DNA from: Cyclospora cayetanensis
Lineage: Eukaryota; Apicomplexa; Conoidasida; Eucoccidiorida; Eimeriidae
Direction: 5' to 3'
Assembly (NCBI RefSeq): GCF_002999335.1
Contig: NW_020312048.1
Span: 1 to 64,000, forward strand
Length of the DNA: 64,000 nt
Below the pieces are notes generated by a model, which was not told where the DNA came from, did no database searches, and saw only the letters and a program-made list of their open reading frames with translations. Positions 48,101 through 59,471 of this stretch are shown here, in pieces. The position numbers were made by a program, and so were the translations under genes. Numbering within the stretch: position 1 is the stretch's first letter; every line of letters begins with the position of its first letter.

Positions 48101-51100
48101 AGCAAGGCCAGGGCAGACGCGACTTCGGCAGTGGCGAGCGCAGCTGCTAATCCTCCAGCTAGCTGGCCCCGCCTTACACTTACCAGTGTGTTTGTCGGCT
48201 CCAAGAGTGCGTACCGCCTCAAATCAATTTTAACCAACACCTATAAGCCTGATACTTCTAGGCTCTTCACGTTCGCGTCCCCTCTGTCTGCGGTCTCTTC
48301 GGCTGTGTGTAGGGGAACCCCCGGCTGCCGGAGGAAACTCCAGAAGCGCGACGCCTGCGTCTACAGGTATGCATTCGGTTTTGCCTCCACTAGTTGGATT
48401 CAAGGTTCCTGCTATGCCTGTCTTATCGCCTCGCACCTCTTGGGGGGAGGAGGGCTCTGGGGCGGCCACACCTGCCTGCTTTCGCAGTGTGGTGTCCTGG
48501 CTGCAGCACCAGCGCGTTTTCCGTTTGGAAAGACTGTGGGAATCTCAAGGCTACATGTCGCATGCTTTGCGCTTCTCCGGAGAGACAGATCCTCGTTACA
48601 TTTGGGGCCTTGATGCATCTGGTGCTGCCGAGGCAACGGCGTCGGGCTCTCCAGAAGGAAAGACGCCAACAGAACCACGGAGACAGATTCCTGCTGAGAC
48701 GTTCTTCGTATTCCCTTCGCTGTGTGACAAAGAGGACAGCTCGGATGCGCTACCGACGAAAAACTCAAGGCCGAAGGGCAGCAGCAGCTATTGCCACCAG
48801 CGCATTGGTGATGCGACATGCCCCCAATCCGTTCTAGGGGCCCCCCCGGGGCCCCAAGTAATCTGTCTCTTCGTGGAAACGGGCGGTAGATGGCTCTCCA
48901 GAGGGTTCTTTGCCGCCATAGACCGTCTTAGCTCAGAGCCTCGAAAAGTCTTCACACAAGTCCGTTCCCTGTCCCTGCTTCCGTACGGCTGTAGCCGTAG
49001 CTACACCTGTTTCATTTGCTGTACGACGGCTGCTGCATGCATGCGGTGCTTCGGTGCTTTTCGAGATCTTCTTGCAGCTGCTATTCTACCCGCTAAGTGA
49101 CACACGCTGCCGGAGCGGTCCCCCTTGCTGCTGATCGCCATTCGTGGCTCTGCGGTGTTGCCGCTGCGCGTCTTGCCAGCCCCCTTCTTACGGGGTGGTT
49201 GGTCTGTCTGCGTGCCCTGCTAGACTAAACAGATCTGCATGCATGTTGCTGCTGCAGGCACACAAGTGCCGCGACGTACGGGGCGGGGACGTGCACTTGG
49301 TCAAGATTAGAGAGGGCCTCTTTGTTGCGCTGGCAGTCTGCATCAATGAGGAAAACAGGAACCGGAAGGGAGGCGGCGGATTCTTCGTCCGCGTTCGAGA
49401 TATGATGCGCTGCCTTGACCTGTTGTCTCTGCACTGCAAGATGAACGCAGCTTCGCTGCATCTCCCTCGCTGCAACACGCCTTGCCGGTATAGCGCGGAC
49501 GCCAACACCAACAGCCTCACCACCAATGCACTGGTCTTTAGGCTGCTTCAGGAAACGTTTGCGAGGAGGAAAGTGCATGCTTTGACGTACATTCTGCCCC
49601 GCCGCGGCAACCCTGCCGATAATGTTGGCTGCCGGAATGGCGTAGGAAGGACTTCAAGCATCCCGAGTGCAGATACAGGAGTGCCTCCAAAAACTGCGCT
49701 GGTGAGATCCGCCTTAGGTCCCTGCGCTGCCGAAAGGGGATCCAATGGCTCCGTGGGGTCGCCCGAAGGAGATGGCGACTGCTGCGCATCTGGAGCTACG
49801 CAAGTGCAGGTAAGAAAGATTCCTAAAGGGGGTACACTTAGCCAGTCTGGCCTCTCTAAAACTGGAAGATCGTGTTTATGCCGGAAGCAGGGAGAGGCTT
49901 CAGTGGCATCGAATAGATAGGGCTAACGTTTTGCTGCCTGACCCTCCTTTCTTCTGGGTCGCCTTTTTGGCAGAGTTGACATCCATTGACGTTTGGCTTG
50001 TCCAATAGTCCTCCGTGTAAGTACTGTACTGAATGTGTTGCTGCTGCTCCAGGCAACCAAACAGAAGGCCCCCAAAGGGTGGTGTGCACTGCGGAAGAAG
50101 CAGCGGGCAGACGCGCAGACAAAACAGCAGCCACAGCCAACGCAACACGGCCTCACGCAAAAGAAGTCGCCACAGTTACAGGTGAAGCAGGAGCAGCAAC
50201 AGGCGTGGAAGGTGCCGCAGAGAGGGGAACAAACTCAACCTGTTTCACGTGAGCCTGCGTTGTCGGGTAGCAGCAGCACAGCAGGAGGAAGCGCGCAGTC
50301 TTCTTCCGAGCGCTCAAAAGCAGATAAAAACGAAGTCGGAGAGCACGCTTGTGGCGTTGAGGGGGCTCCGTGTATGCCTATTCCAGCTTCGGCTGTGTTG
50401 CATGAAGCACATCAGCAGGAACAACAGCCGTGCAAGGTGTCGAACCAGCAGCAGCAAAGACAGCAGCAGCAAGGACCGCAGCTGCAAGGACAGCAGCAGC
50501 AACAACGACAACAGCAGCAACAGCAGCACCCCCAGCGGCAGCAGCGGGTTCCTTTAGAAGAGCCTATTTGTGCGCCATGGAGAGACTCGAGGGGCACCTC
50601 AGCTGTTTGGCTGTTGCACGAGTCTCTATGCGAAGGTGTTCGGCTTTTCCTATTTGAGGCCCTAAAGGCTGGGGGTGCCCATGTGGGGTTGGAGTGTGTA
50701 GCTACCTTCCAGCGGACGATTGGCCTTCACGGAGATCCTCCGCCTGTATATTTCATCGTTAGCCTGAGTTTCTTACAGGTACTCGCAAAGCCAACTAGCT
50801 CGAAATCATCACTCCTTCCTTGTAGGGCTAGGGGTCTGCCCGTCTGTATGTTAGGCTGCTCTACGAGTATGTTGCATATGTCTCTGTATTCTGCCTTCAC
50901 AGGAAGTATTGGAGCTCACTCGTGAGGCAGTCGAGATGGATGTTTTGCATGCGGCTTTCGGCCGTCTAGTCGCTTCTCTCGCCGCTGTTGTCGAGACCGA
51001 CGAACAGCTCAGTCAAATGGCTAGGGCTTGGGGAGTGCAACAAGTTCTGGTGCAACTGCCGTGGGCGCGGACTTTTTTTCCTGTGTGCTTAAGGCACACT

Positions 51101-51598
51101 TATGAGAAGGGAGGAAAGGGCGTTGACACATTTCTTGCGACGGGAAATGAGTGCAGAGGAGGACGGCGTTTGATAGTTCGCATAGAATTTTCTGACTTTG
51201 GGGAAGCTGCTGCTGCTTCTGGCTGCGCTGCCATTTCCAACTCATGGTTGGCTGGCCTGCGGGAATTCCGGCCCTCTCGCAGCGCGGCGACTGGAGGAGA
51301 GTCATTTAGCAAATGTACACCCACCTTTCCCGCGAACGAACCAGGAAGCTGGGAACAGATATGTCATGAGGCGAAGCGATGGATGCGCGCAGAGGCTTGC
51401 GAGGCCGCGGCCATGGCCAGCTCCTTAGAACGGACCCCCATAAGCCTCCTTGGCGGTCCCACCGAAAGAGTCATCCCTTCGAATCTTCGCCTGGCTCTGT
51501 TCGCTTGGGAAAATGCGAATCATGCAAAGCAACGACCGCCCACCGAACGGTCTAAGGTTGTTCCCTCCGACCCCCTCTTGTTCTATGGGGTGCAGTAA
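42172..51598 (+). CDS. ALC1/CHD1L-like SNF2 chromatin remodeller with macro domain, 12 exons
   Basis: ALC1/CHD1L slides nucleosomes with a SNF2 ATPase and is activated when its macro domain binds poly(ADP-ribose). Exons: 42172-43057, 43307-43674, 43906-44133, 44422-44616, 45050-45158, 46072-46490, 46749-46995, 47162-47977, 48367-48959, 49258-49809, 50053-50778, 50903-51598; in phase, about 1,944 residues. ATG 42172 directly follows an in-frame TGA. Lobe 1: HDYQTEGVAWILQRF, Walker A ADDMG|LGKTLQ across intron 1, PFDILLTSYE, box II LLIADEASRLKG (DEAS, not DEAH), LLLTGTPIENSL. Lobe 2: MQLRKASNHPLLF, LVIYSHSTKMLDI, VLAGGYGLNL, RLHRQGQTRPV. ISKHTVEEVLYRRGNAKLHL and NIYVFEQKDF match the ALC1 post-ATPase region and linker. 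The macro domain follows (48.8-49.6 kb). After it come a Gln-rich segment and about 300 residues I do not recognise. Intron 5 is 913 bp and could hide an exon. The nuclear role is inferred from the family. Confidence 0.87.
43042..46995 (+). other. SNF2 ATPase motor (motifs I-VI) of the ALC1-like protein
   Basis: The motor is spread over seven exons. Motif I (ADDMGLGKT) is interrupted by intron 1 after the Gly codon's first base. Motif II is DEAS; family members almost always have DEAH. Motif III is LTGTPIENSL (Glu where Gln is usual). Motif V is VLAGGYGLNL. A Ser/Cys run (SSSSSCCCRCC) sits where other members have the short D.WWNP segment. Motif VI HRQGQTRP keeps the arginine finger. The motor appears complete. 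Confidence 0.85.
47464..47560 (+). repeat. degenerate ACCAACAGC-type repeat coding Asn/Ser/Thr
   Basis: About 95 bp of near-perfect AACAGCACCAAC units encode a run of alternating Asn, Ser and Thr (STNSSTNNSTNTST...). It sits in the linker between the ATPase and the YVFEQKDF motif of the ALC1-like protein and is probably disordered. Confidence 0.85.
48780..49615 (+). other. ALC1-type macro domain
   Basis: Two exons (to 48959 and from 49258) join in phase 0 to give a macro domain of CHD1L type: IGDATCPQ, ICLFVETGGRWLSRGFFAAI, LSSEPRKVF, VRGGDVHLVKI, FVALAVCINEENRNR, then SLHLPRCNTPC and VHALTYILPR. These align in order with the family pattern SGDVTHPQ, HCVDDSGHWGRGGLF, SAEPRKIY, SVHLPRIG, YIYYFPR. 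Macro domains bind ADP-ribose; in ALC1 this both recruits and autoinhibits the motor. Confidence 0.85.
50430..50550 (+). repeat. CAG/CAA-rich poly-Gln tract
   Basis: Runs of CAG broken by CAA, CGA and AAG encode a Gln-rich stretch in exon 11, after the macro domain. Other CAG blocks in the gene are at about 43480-43498 and 43657-43673. Confidence 0.9.
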
Positions 51599-52900
51599 AA
51601 CTAAAGAACCGCCATTTTTCGGCAACAATTTGAACTTTTGTTGCCATGAGTCCTGAATGAGGAGGGGCGTCAAGTTTGGGCAACGGGCTCGTGTTCGGCT
51701 GTTCAAGATAAATACACTCAAAAATGCGCTCTGACGCACTACTCGCACACTTGCACGCTTGCACACTTACACTAATAATATGCAAACCCGTATTACCCTA
51801 TACCACAGGCCCATTCCGAAAGGTCATTTTCATGAGGGTGTATAGGACTTGATGCACACTGTCTTCTGGTAACAGAGCAACTATTATAGTTGTTGTTTGT
51901 AAGGCTATAATAGCCTAGGCTATTCATCGGGAAGCTAGTGTGAGTGGCGAACACAGAGGAGAACACAGTTCGATCTCTGGTCGCAAAGCTGTAGGTCACT
52001 TACATACGGCATTGATGTTGTCTCATTATGTACTGCGTAGACAGCTGTGTAAGATCAGAGGGTGCAGGCTTGGGCTCTAAAGTATACTTTTGCGGTTTTT
52101 CTCTATTTACATCTGCTAAACGCAGATAGAAACATTTTTCCCGCTTTCTCCTTCAAACTTCTCAGAGTGCGATCAGGCCTGTGCTGCATTAAGCTGTAAC
52201 CCCCTCTAGAGAAAAAAGGTGGTCATTTTCTAGCGTTTATACGAAGTGATCATTGTCATTTTAGAGTTACAGGTCGAGGCAAGCATGCGGTGTCCCTCAT
52301 TCTGATATCAGAAGTCCACATAGAGCGTATAGCGTCAAAGTTTCATGGTAGATGCAAAGCACTGTTCCAAGGACATGAATTATATCTACGTTATCTGCTG
52401 GGCAAAAGTGCGTACAACAGTCTGCACTTGCTTTTAGGGTGCAACTGGCTGCACTTCCAACCCCTCCTTAACTTTCGTGCAGCACGCTCGTATCCCGCTA
52501 AAAATATGGCGCAGTGCCTTTAGGAGTCATTGTTCAAAACGGTTCTTGGAGCCTTGGCTTGATGCCTAGGCGAAGTGTTTCCAAATTGGAGCAGGAGGAG
52601 AAGCTTGTTACACGGTACTGTCTACTCCATGACTCGATGCTGTCGCTATACCATTACTAACTGGAGAAGCTATAAGTTATTTCTCCGCTTAGAGCGCGTT
52701 GCTTGACTTCGAGGTTTGAAAAGTGTCCAAATGTACACCAGCATATTTTTCTTCTACTAGGTTAAGTAGTCCATTAACACAATGCAGGCTGATGCAGCGG
52801 TGACCCCCCTGGGCTGGGGTGGTACGTTTCACCATGCAGGCTAAAGTGAGTGCATTCGCCCTAAAAGATACAGAAGCCCCAGGATCCCCTCCAGGGCGGT
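51599..52900. other. gene-free flank of the SNF2-macro gene
   Basis: No gene supported; it should hold the 3' UTR of the SNF2-macro gene. ORFs are short. Reverse-transcriptase coding might be expected here, upstream of the RNase H fragment at 52970, but I could not recognise any RT motif. Confidence 0.4.
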
Positions 52901-52969
52901 TTTATTGACGAATGCCTGGATCTGCAATGCTCATGCTCTTTTGCTGAGCATAAGGACAGCTTATCACTG

Positions 52970-53230
52970 GTGCCTTTTACCGCCAGACCCTATGTGCACC
53001 TTCGCTTTGGCTATGATGGGCAAGAGAGTGTTGCCTTCCTCTCGCTGTGGTTACTGAGAAGGCCACACGAGGAGCCTTGCACTACTTCTGCAGATGGTAC
53101 GCGTTGTCTCCGTGAACATCGAGTGTACAGGGGTCAACATCTGGAGGAGCGTTTTTCCACTATCGAGAGGGCACCTGCTGTAACGCTGGCTACTATCAGA
53201 ATAAAGTACTTGACTGGGCTGAGGTTGTAG
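52970..53230 (+). pseudogene. Ty3/gypsy RNase H fragment
   Basis: An 86-codon open frame ends with LEERFSTIERAPAVTLATIR and then IKYLTG. This resembles the conserved RNase H block of Ty3/gypsy elements, whose pattern is ...E.NYSTTERE.LAV..A...FRHYL.G. The usual Glu of TEREALAV is Pro here, and no RT is seen upstream, so it is decayed. It has the same orientation as the integrase/chromodomain remnant 2.4 kb downstream, the expected pol order. Confidence 0.5.
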
Positions 53231-55619
53231 ATGTTTCGACATTCTTGTTGCCCTCTGAGCGGGGCGATGGCATGACGGAGTCTTAGTGGCCCCGAACAGC
53301 ACGGAGAGAAAATAGAGCACAAACCTGCGTCATGACATAACTGAGGATGGCCCGTTAAGTTTAGCGAAAAAAAATTTTAACTGAACCATCAGTATGTAGA
53401 ACCTTCAGGATGCGCCGCGACGATAATCGCAACGTCGGAGCCGACTAAAGTTTCCCGTGACCGCAGAGCACCTTTGGTAACAAGAAGCAGTAAATTAGAG
53501 TCGACAATGACTTGTTATGTCTATGAATTTTTGGATGGTGGCTCGTGGCAGTGCAGAAGAATTATGCATTGCTTGCTAAGAGCAAGGGAATTCGCACCAT
53601 TAGCGTGGAATGAGCGAAGTCGAGTACGGTTCTGACCGCAAGGACTCGGAAGAGCATATGCTTTCAGTGACTTCTCAGTTAGTGCGTATTACCCCTAAAC
53701 TGCCATTAAAATCATTGCTCGAGGGATTTGACCGTATCGGCCTAGATCCCTAAGTGAGTCGTCACTGATGTATAAATAGAATCTACCTGTACTATGGCGT
53801 TGTCTAGATACATTGAAGACTGTTTCGTATTCAGTATTGGTTTCTAATGCTTCAGGGCACTCACTGGCTAAAGTAGAAGCACCTATGGTATGCGATTTGT
53901 ACAGCGACTTCGGGGTTAAAAGGGGTCTAGCTAAGATGAGTCCACTATGCTGGATCAGAATCAGATCCATCACAAGCCTATGAACTTGCTGTATGGAAAG
54001 GATAGTTCGGCGTCTTAATCTACCTTTGCTTTATATCGTTTCAGCATGCAGGTAACCTACCCTACCTACAGATATCTGCTGCATTTTCAGGCTTGATAAA
54101 CTGCATAACATATCGCTAAAGCCATAGCTATAGTGAATGCTTCGCCAAGCCTGCTGCTTCGTTTTTGTATACTCTTGCTTCTCTTTACTACTGCAGAAGA
54201 GGGCATCGGTGGGGCACCGGGAGAGTGGGCACCAGCACCAAAACAAATTAGAAAAATAAGCAGAATTAATGTAGACATATAAGATGCCGACTACGCTCTG
54301 TTAACAGTGAGTGTGCTGTCAATCTAAATGCTTAGATACCAAGCTGCGAGTCTTTCTATGGAATATGGCTATGAACATTCTTCAGCACACGCCACCCAAG
54401 ACACTAGTATTTGCTAGAAGCAGTTTTGGATCGGCTGGATTCCTGAGCCTTTCTGGGCCGAGACTTACTGGACGACTTGCATTTTGATAAAGGGTTGGGT
54501 CACCTGTGGGACTCAAGGATGCCTGTGAACCTCTTTGATTTTACTTTTTGAAGTATTTGGAGTGCTTTCGGCAAACCAGGACTTTACCGGCTTTTTCTCG
54601 TTCATACTATGGACGCAAGCAAGCAGCAAGCTGAGCTCCACAGTAGTTTGCCAGATTCTAAAGTAGTCCCATAGGGGCTCCAGAGAGATTGCATCACACG
54701 CTCAGGGAGATACGGGTAAGAGAAGCTGGCGATCAGTATTTCAGCGCGCCGAGTACATCAGGGGACAAAGTCAACATATTCCAAAATAGCTGGAAACAGG
54801 TAAGGGAGTTCGAGGATTGGAGTTTGTGTGGCTGCCCTGACCTTCGTTGGAAACTGGACTCGTCACCCCTTGAGAGTATACTTCCTAACCATTCGAGGGG
54901 ACTTCGTGTCGCCCAAAGACCACTGACTGTGGGTGTTAGGACAGTGAGTAAGCCTCCCATGAATCATTGACTACTTCCCAATTACTTTCACATAATGTTA
55001 CTCCCATATCTTAAGCTGGGAATCAGGACACCATTCAGGATTTCGAGCCCATGGAAGTCTGAAATGTGATAACTAGCCCCGGCCTCCAGCTGTGAGGAGC
55101 ACCCTATAGCCCCCCAATACTGCATCTGCTATTCATGTGGGAAGCTGAGTCAGATATTCGGAGCACAAATGAATGCACACAAAGTTACATGATTCGAAGA
55201 ACTCAGCTGGGCCCAGAGGAAGCAAGCTGCTCGGCGAGCAAACAAGGCGCAGCAGGGGAACAGAAAAGGACATCACGCAGACTGAAGCGCAATGAAGGGG
55301 GCTGCAGAAAATAAGGCCACACTTAGGAACCCACCACAGATCAATCCTGAGCTTTTGCACGTTTGCGGTAATGATCAAGAACTGATAGCATATCCTGACG
55401 CTGAACCTCAGTGGCTCTGTTAAGGGAAGGTGCAGGAGTGCTTTTTGCCTGTTCACTCGCTAGCTAGTCAAGCTTCAAGCTTGAGGATGAGCAGCAGAAC
55501 GTAATAACTCACAAGGCCACGATATATAACTATTACTTTGAATCAAAAAGGAGTCTTCTCAGCATGATCTCTGGCCTCTATGTTGGACTAGTGCACGTTG
55601 ACGCAATTTTAAGTACCCC
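53231..55619. other. probable decayed retroelement interior, no gene
   Basis: Between the RNase H fragment and the integrase tail, an intact element would carry the integrase zinc finger and DDE core. I see only short broken frames on both strands and cannot point to the catalytic residues. No host gene is supported here. Confidence 0.35.
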
Positions 55620-56238
55620 ATGGGTGACTCAAAGGAAAGTGAACACGCCACCACAGCTCCACGCTATGTATCCAAAGAAAGAGCTACCAAAAAGAGTGAT
55701 ATCCTGGTATCCTTAATAAAGCTTGTTTCATCTAGGGTGACGGTAGTAGAATTAGTACCCTTCCAAGGTGAGGCAAAAACTTTATCCGGGCCTTTTAGCA
55801 GTGCAGTAAAACAAGACAATTCTGAGCACGCATACCCTTTTACTGCCTCAACTAGGGCGTTTTAAAGAATGCGATTCAATTTCAAGCAGAAGAACAACAG
55901 GAATGGGCAAATACCCCAAAGGGGTTCGCGGATGAGATAAGCATGACGAGCTGCCAGCACGCTGGCCACCTGCTGGCCGTCCTGCTGGACATATCACAGA
56001 CGTTTCGGTAACGATTCCCGAAAGATCATTCAAAACTCTACGAATTATTCGGGGAATCGACCACACACAGAGGGCTCCTGTGAAAGCGCAGGATCCATGG
56101 GGAGCCATAGAAGTGCTGGATTCTACGACTTTTGATCGCCAAGTGCACAGTATATGGGAGTTTCTAGTGAAGGGTGCTAGTGAATGCCAGACAAAGTGGC
56201 TTGTGGAGGACCATTTGCAGGCTTCACTGGCGGCGTGA
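55620..56238 (+). pseudogene. chromovirus integrase tail and chromodomain, copy 1
   Basis: The frame 55620-55864 contains LSGPF followed by AYPF, resembling the integrase C-terminal GPF module. After a frame break, the frame 55936-56238 (TGA at 56236) ends in a chromodomain-like unit: IEVLDSTTFD, then IWEFLVKG, then TKWLVEDHLQASLAA. The order (I..ILD, hydrophobic-VK, W, L) fits the chromodomain that ends pol in chromoviral Ty3/gypsy elements. The second copy on the other strand (63395 upward) has the same unit with the same stop position, and the differences between them fit a decayed coding sequence. It is a remnant: frames are broken and no intact upstream pol is present. Confidence 0.65.
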
Positions 56239-56480
56239 GACATTGCCCTCTAGTTTGATTAACAATGCTAGTCTACATGCACAGGAGTCCTCGCACATCC
56301 CTTGGTTAGTGCCCCTTTACAGCGCATGGTTGGCCTTGAAAAACTACCTTCATCCATGCGTATCGCTGAAAAAACTGCCGGGTATTATCGTTTACGCATG
56401 CTCTACACTCAGACTTTTGCGGTATGCTGCTCTTGTGTTCTTCCTTCTCTCTTCTTTGAAGCTTGCAGTTATAAGCAAAC
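56239..56480 (+). repeat. non-coding 3' part of chromovirus copy 1 (probable LTR side)
   Basis: After the chromodomain stop, similarity to the inverted copy at 63160-63394 continues for about 240 bp. Shared blocks include TCCTCGCACATCCCTT, TTAGTGCCCCTTTACA and AACTACCTTCATC. Similarity beyond the stop codon suggests the 3' UTR/LTR of the element. I could not define LTR ends or a target-site duplication. Confidence 0.6.
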
Positions 56481-59471
56481 CTTAAAGAGACTGCTCTATG
56501 CGGTTCAAACTGTGCTAGAGTACCGTGTACGTTGATTCGCTTTCTTCTTCTAACGCTTTGTGTTTTTAGTAGCAGGAGGCTCCCACATTTCAGTGGTGTG
56601 ACAACAGAATCAATCGCGCTACCACGGTCATGCTGTTTTGGTTTCTTATCGTTTCAGCCAGCATGCGTCTCTTCGTACCATTCTAGCTTTATTCAAAACA
56701 GGCAGGAAGCGAGAAAGTGCATATGAAAAAGCCAAATGCGTGCAACAACCGCTTGAGTGTCAAAAGAGCAGGAACCTTCAGCTGTCGTGAACATAGTTGG
56801 TCTCGACGCACCGATGCGGAACACGTTGGGGCGTGTTTGAGAATTAAAGGGAAGAGAAGTGCTGCGCCAAGCTACCGTTGGAGACGGTTTGCCACACTAG
56901 TTGTATTTAACAAAGCATAGATGAAGAATTGACCAGTTGGTCTGTCTCTTCGTATCTATTTATTATTTTAGAGTGATATTAGCTCGACACAAGAAGATTC
57001 GAAGTTGCGTGTGTGTGTGCTCGCCAGATGCTCTCTGTAACTAGCTGTGAGTACACAAAAGCTGCAGTTATGTGCCCACCAGCTGTCGGAAGACCCCTAC
57101 GCCAATAACTATGAGGGAACCGGGCACGGGAAAGAAGGATCTCTTTTCAAAAATACTCAGTGGCTGTCTCTTGAGTTTGTATTGAGTCTGGAGTTGTGTG
57201 TCTCCCTACGGAGACCTTACATGCAACGAAAGCAACTAGCGCACAAGCACTCCACATGGCGTCGCCTTGGACGGAGCTAACGGTAATCTTCAATAAATAT
57301 GATTTACGACAGATAAACCAGTTACCAAATTCTCTATTGATTCCCGATCATTCACCACCAGTGCAGTAGAAAGTACCTCAGAGTAGCTTTGCCCGCTACT
57401 CATCAGGAGTACGTCGCGTGGATAGAGTGCTAAGCTCTAGACGCAGCCGAACAAAGTTGGTGGCCTTGGCTGAGGTAGCACATGCGGGCCAATGCCAGAT
57501 TTTCTAGAAGGAAGTCAAATTAGAATAATATGTACTCGACAGAATGGTTATGGCTGGGGAAGGACGCCCCTGCTTGGGAATGGGCAGTGTTAGGATGCAC
57601 AGGGGTGAAGCTACGTCCCTTCGGGAAGTTAGAATGTAGTTGGCCATCCCAAAAGCACGTGTTGGCAGAGCTGTGTATGATTACATAAGGCATTTGCTGC
57701 TTTCCGCAGGGACAGGCCAGCAAGACTGGGGAGGGCACCCACTGCGGAGCCCCGGGAGAAGACAGAAGCTGCGTCGACTCCCTGCTTTGATGTCTTATTC
57801 TTCCAACTATCTGTCCCATATCAGCTTCAATCTTAAATGTTGCTCTGCTAGAGCTTGCCACGAAAAACGTTCAGTTGGCGCTTGAGACTCGGAAATTTTC
57901 CGGAGCCTCTGTGGACGTCTTGTCGGCGGCGCTCAAGGAGGAAAGCAAGCTCTTTTTTTGTGTAAGAGCTACAGTGGCACAGAAGGCGGCAGTTCCGTGT
58001 GTTTCTGTTGCGCTATTCGCATCCCACCTAGCGAGGGGCAGCTCTCTGGAGTTGGAGTGTTCACCTTGACCGTGGAGAGAGAAGATGCAGGAAGCGGAAG
58101 AATTTCACGCTTTAGGATATTTGTGGTTGGTATGGAACATAGTGAAGCTTCTGATTGCCTTCTCTCCGTTATTGGTCATTGCCGCCATCTTTATCACAAA
58201 TACCGAGAGCGGTCGCAATAATGAAAAGCCTGACTTCCAGCTGGACCCCATCGAATAAAGGACGAATGACTCCCCTCCACGGATATCGCACATGTGGGCA
58301 GCGAACCAATCTTTGCAACCCGACAAGTTCGGCATGGAGAACAGAAAGATGGCTCCCTCTTTATAACATGCAAAGAGTCGTGTCATGCACGGTACGCTCA
58401 ATCTGACCCGTCCCCGGAAAAGCCAGATTAATTGTGCCTGGTGGTTGGGTTGCGCTGACGCCCAGCTTCACCATGCAAGGCTCAGTCTTTGGGGACTCCC
58501 CGAATTCGTTTACTTATTCCACCATGGTTGGGTCAGCAGAGCCGGACACATGTGTAGGTTCGCATGCAACAACTCTCATAGCGCCATTCGTGGCTTTCCC
58601 CTAGTTTTTGCCTTTTTCATGACACGAGTTCGTATGTAGTGGACAGCCACAGCCTAGCAGTCCAAAACAGTAAGCCCAGTCATACTCAAAATTACGTCGA
58701 TTGCCCGCGGTAGATATTGGTGTAGGGATAACGGCAGACCGTGTGCAGCTAGATCGCGTGTGGTTACCAGCAAGACGCCCAGGTTTTTCCTGGCCCCTTC
58801 GAGTTCATTCAAGGAGTCACTCCGCCACTTGCTGACCCCTGGGGGCCCAATGAAAGAGCTACACTCACGAGGGCCGGAAACAGGATACCATTTTTCCTTA
58901 CCTGTTGATGTGCTTATCATCCCCTTACAGCTAAGAAGTCTGGATGGGCCGCTGCCTCCTACACATTTCCCGCACGACTCCGCCAACATCCCTCTGCTAT
59001 ACTATGTAACAGTGCGCATGACTACACTAACAAGAAAGCCGACTACAGTCCTTCCTGGTAGAAAATAGCAGTACGATAGGCTGGATTGCATTCTCCAAAA
59101 GGCGTACAGTTGGCGTGGACTGTACGGCGGTGAGCTTGAAGTAGCAACCAACAACTGTTCCTTCCTTGATGTTTGACCCACAGAGCCCACCGACCAACGC
59201 AGAGGTGCAACCCAACAAGTGATTCTTTTGCCGTCTAAATATGGCACAGACGCCGATTCCGACTCAACTAGCAGGCACACAGACGGCCCAGTGCAAGTAG
59301 GCATCGGATCAGAACCACACTGCCGATGCACCGGAGTACCATATGAAGGTTTTGTCGTGCGTACACCCATACATCAAAGCACGACCATCCACGTGATGCA
59401 GTGGCATCCGCCAGAACAATCGTGCCCTAAGACGCTCTACCAACCTACACAACAACGCTATAATAAAACGC
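56481..59471. other. gene-free region between retroelement remnant and HSP70 3' end
   Basis: No host gene is supported. Several 80-120 codon frames on both strands (for example 57520-57861 minus and 58760-59068 plus) lack recognisable motifs. Given its neighbours, part of this region may be older retroelement sequence, but I have no motif to show it. Confidence 0.4.

Noticed and set aside
48394..48837. Alternative frame with basic RQRRRALQKERRQQ stretch as the coding frame between ATPase and macro domain
   Set aside because: The other frame (48369 onward) runs straight into the macro domain motifs IGDATCPQ and ICLFVETGG without an intron, so the basic frame is a shadow.
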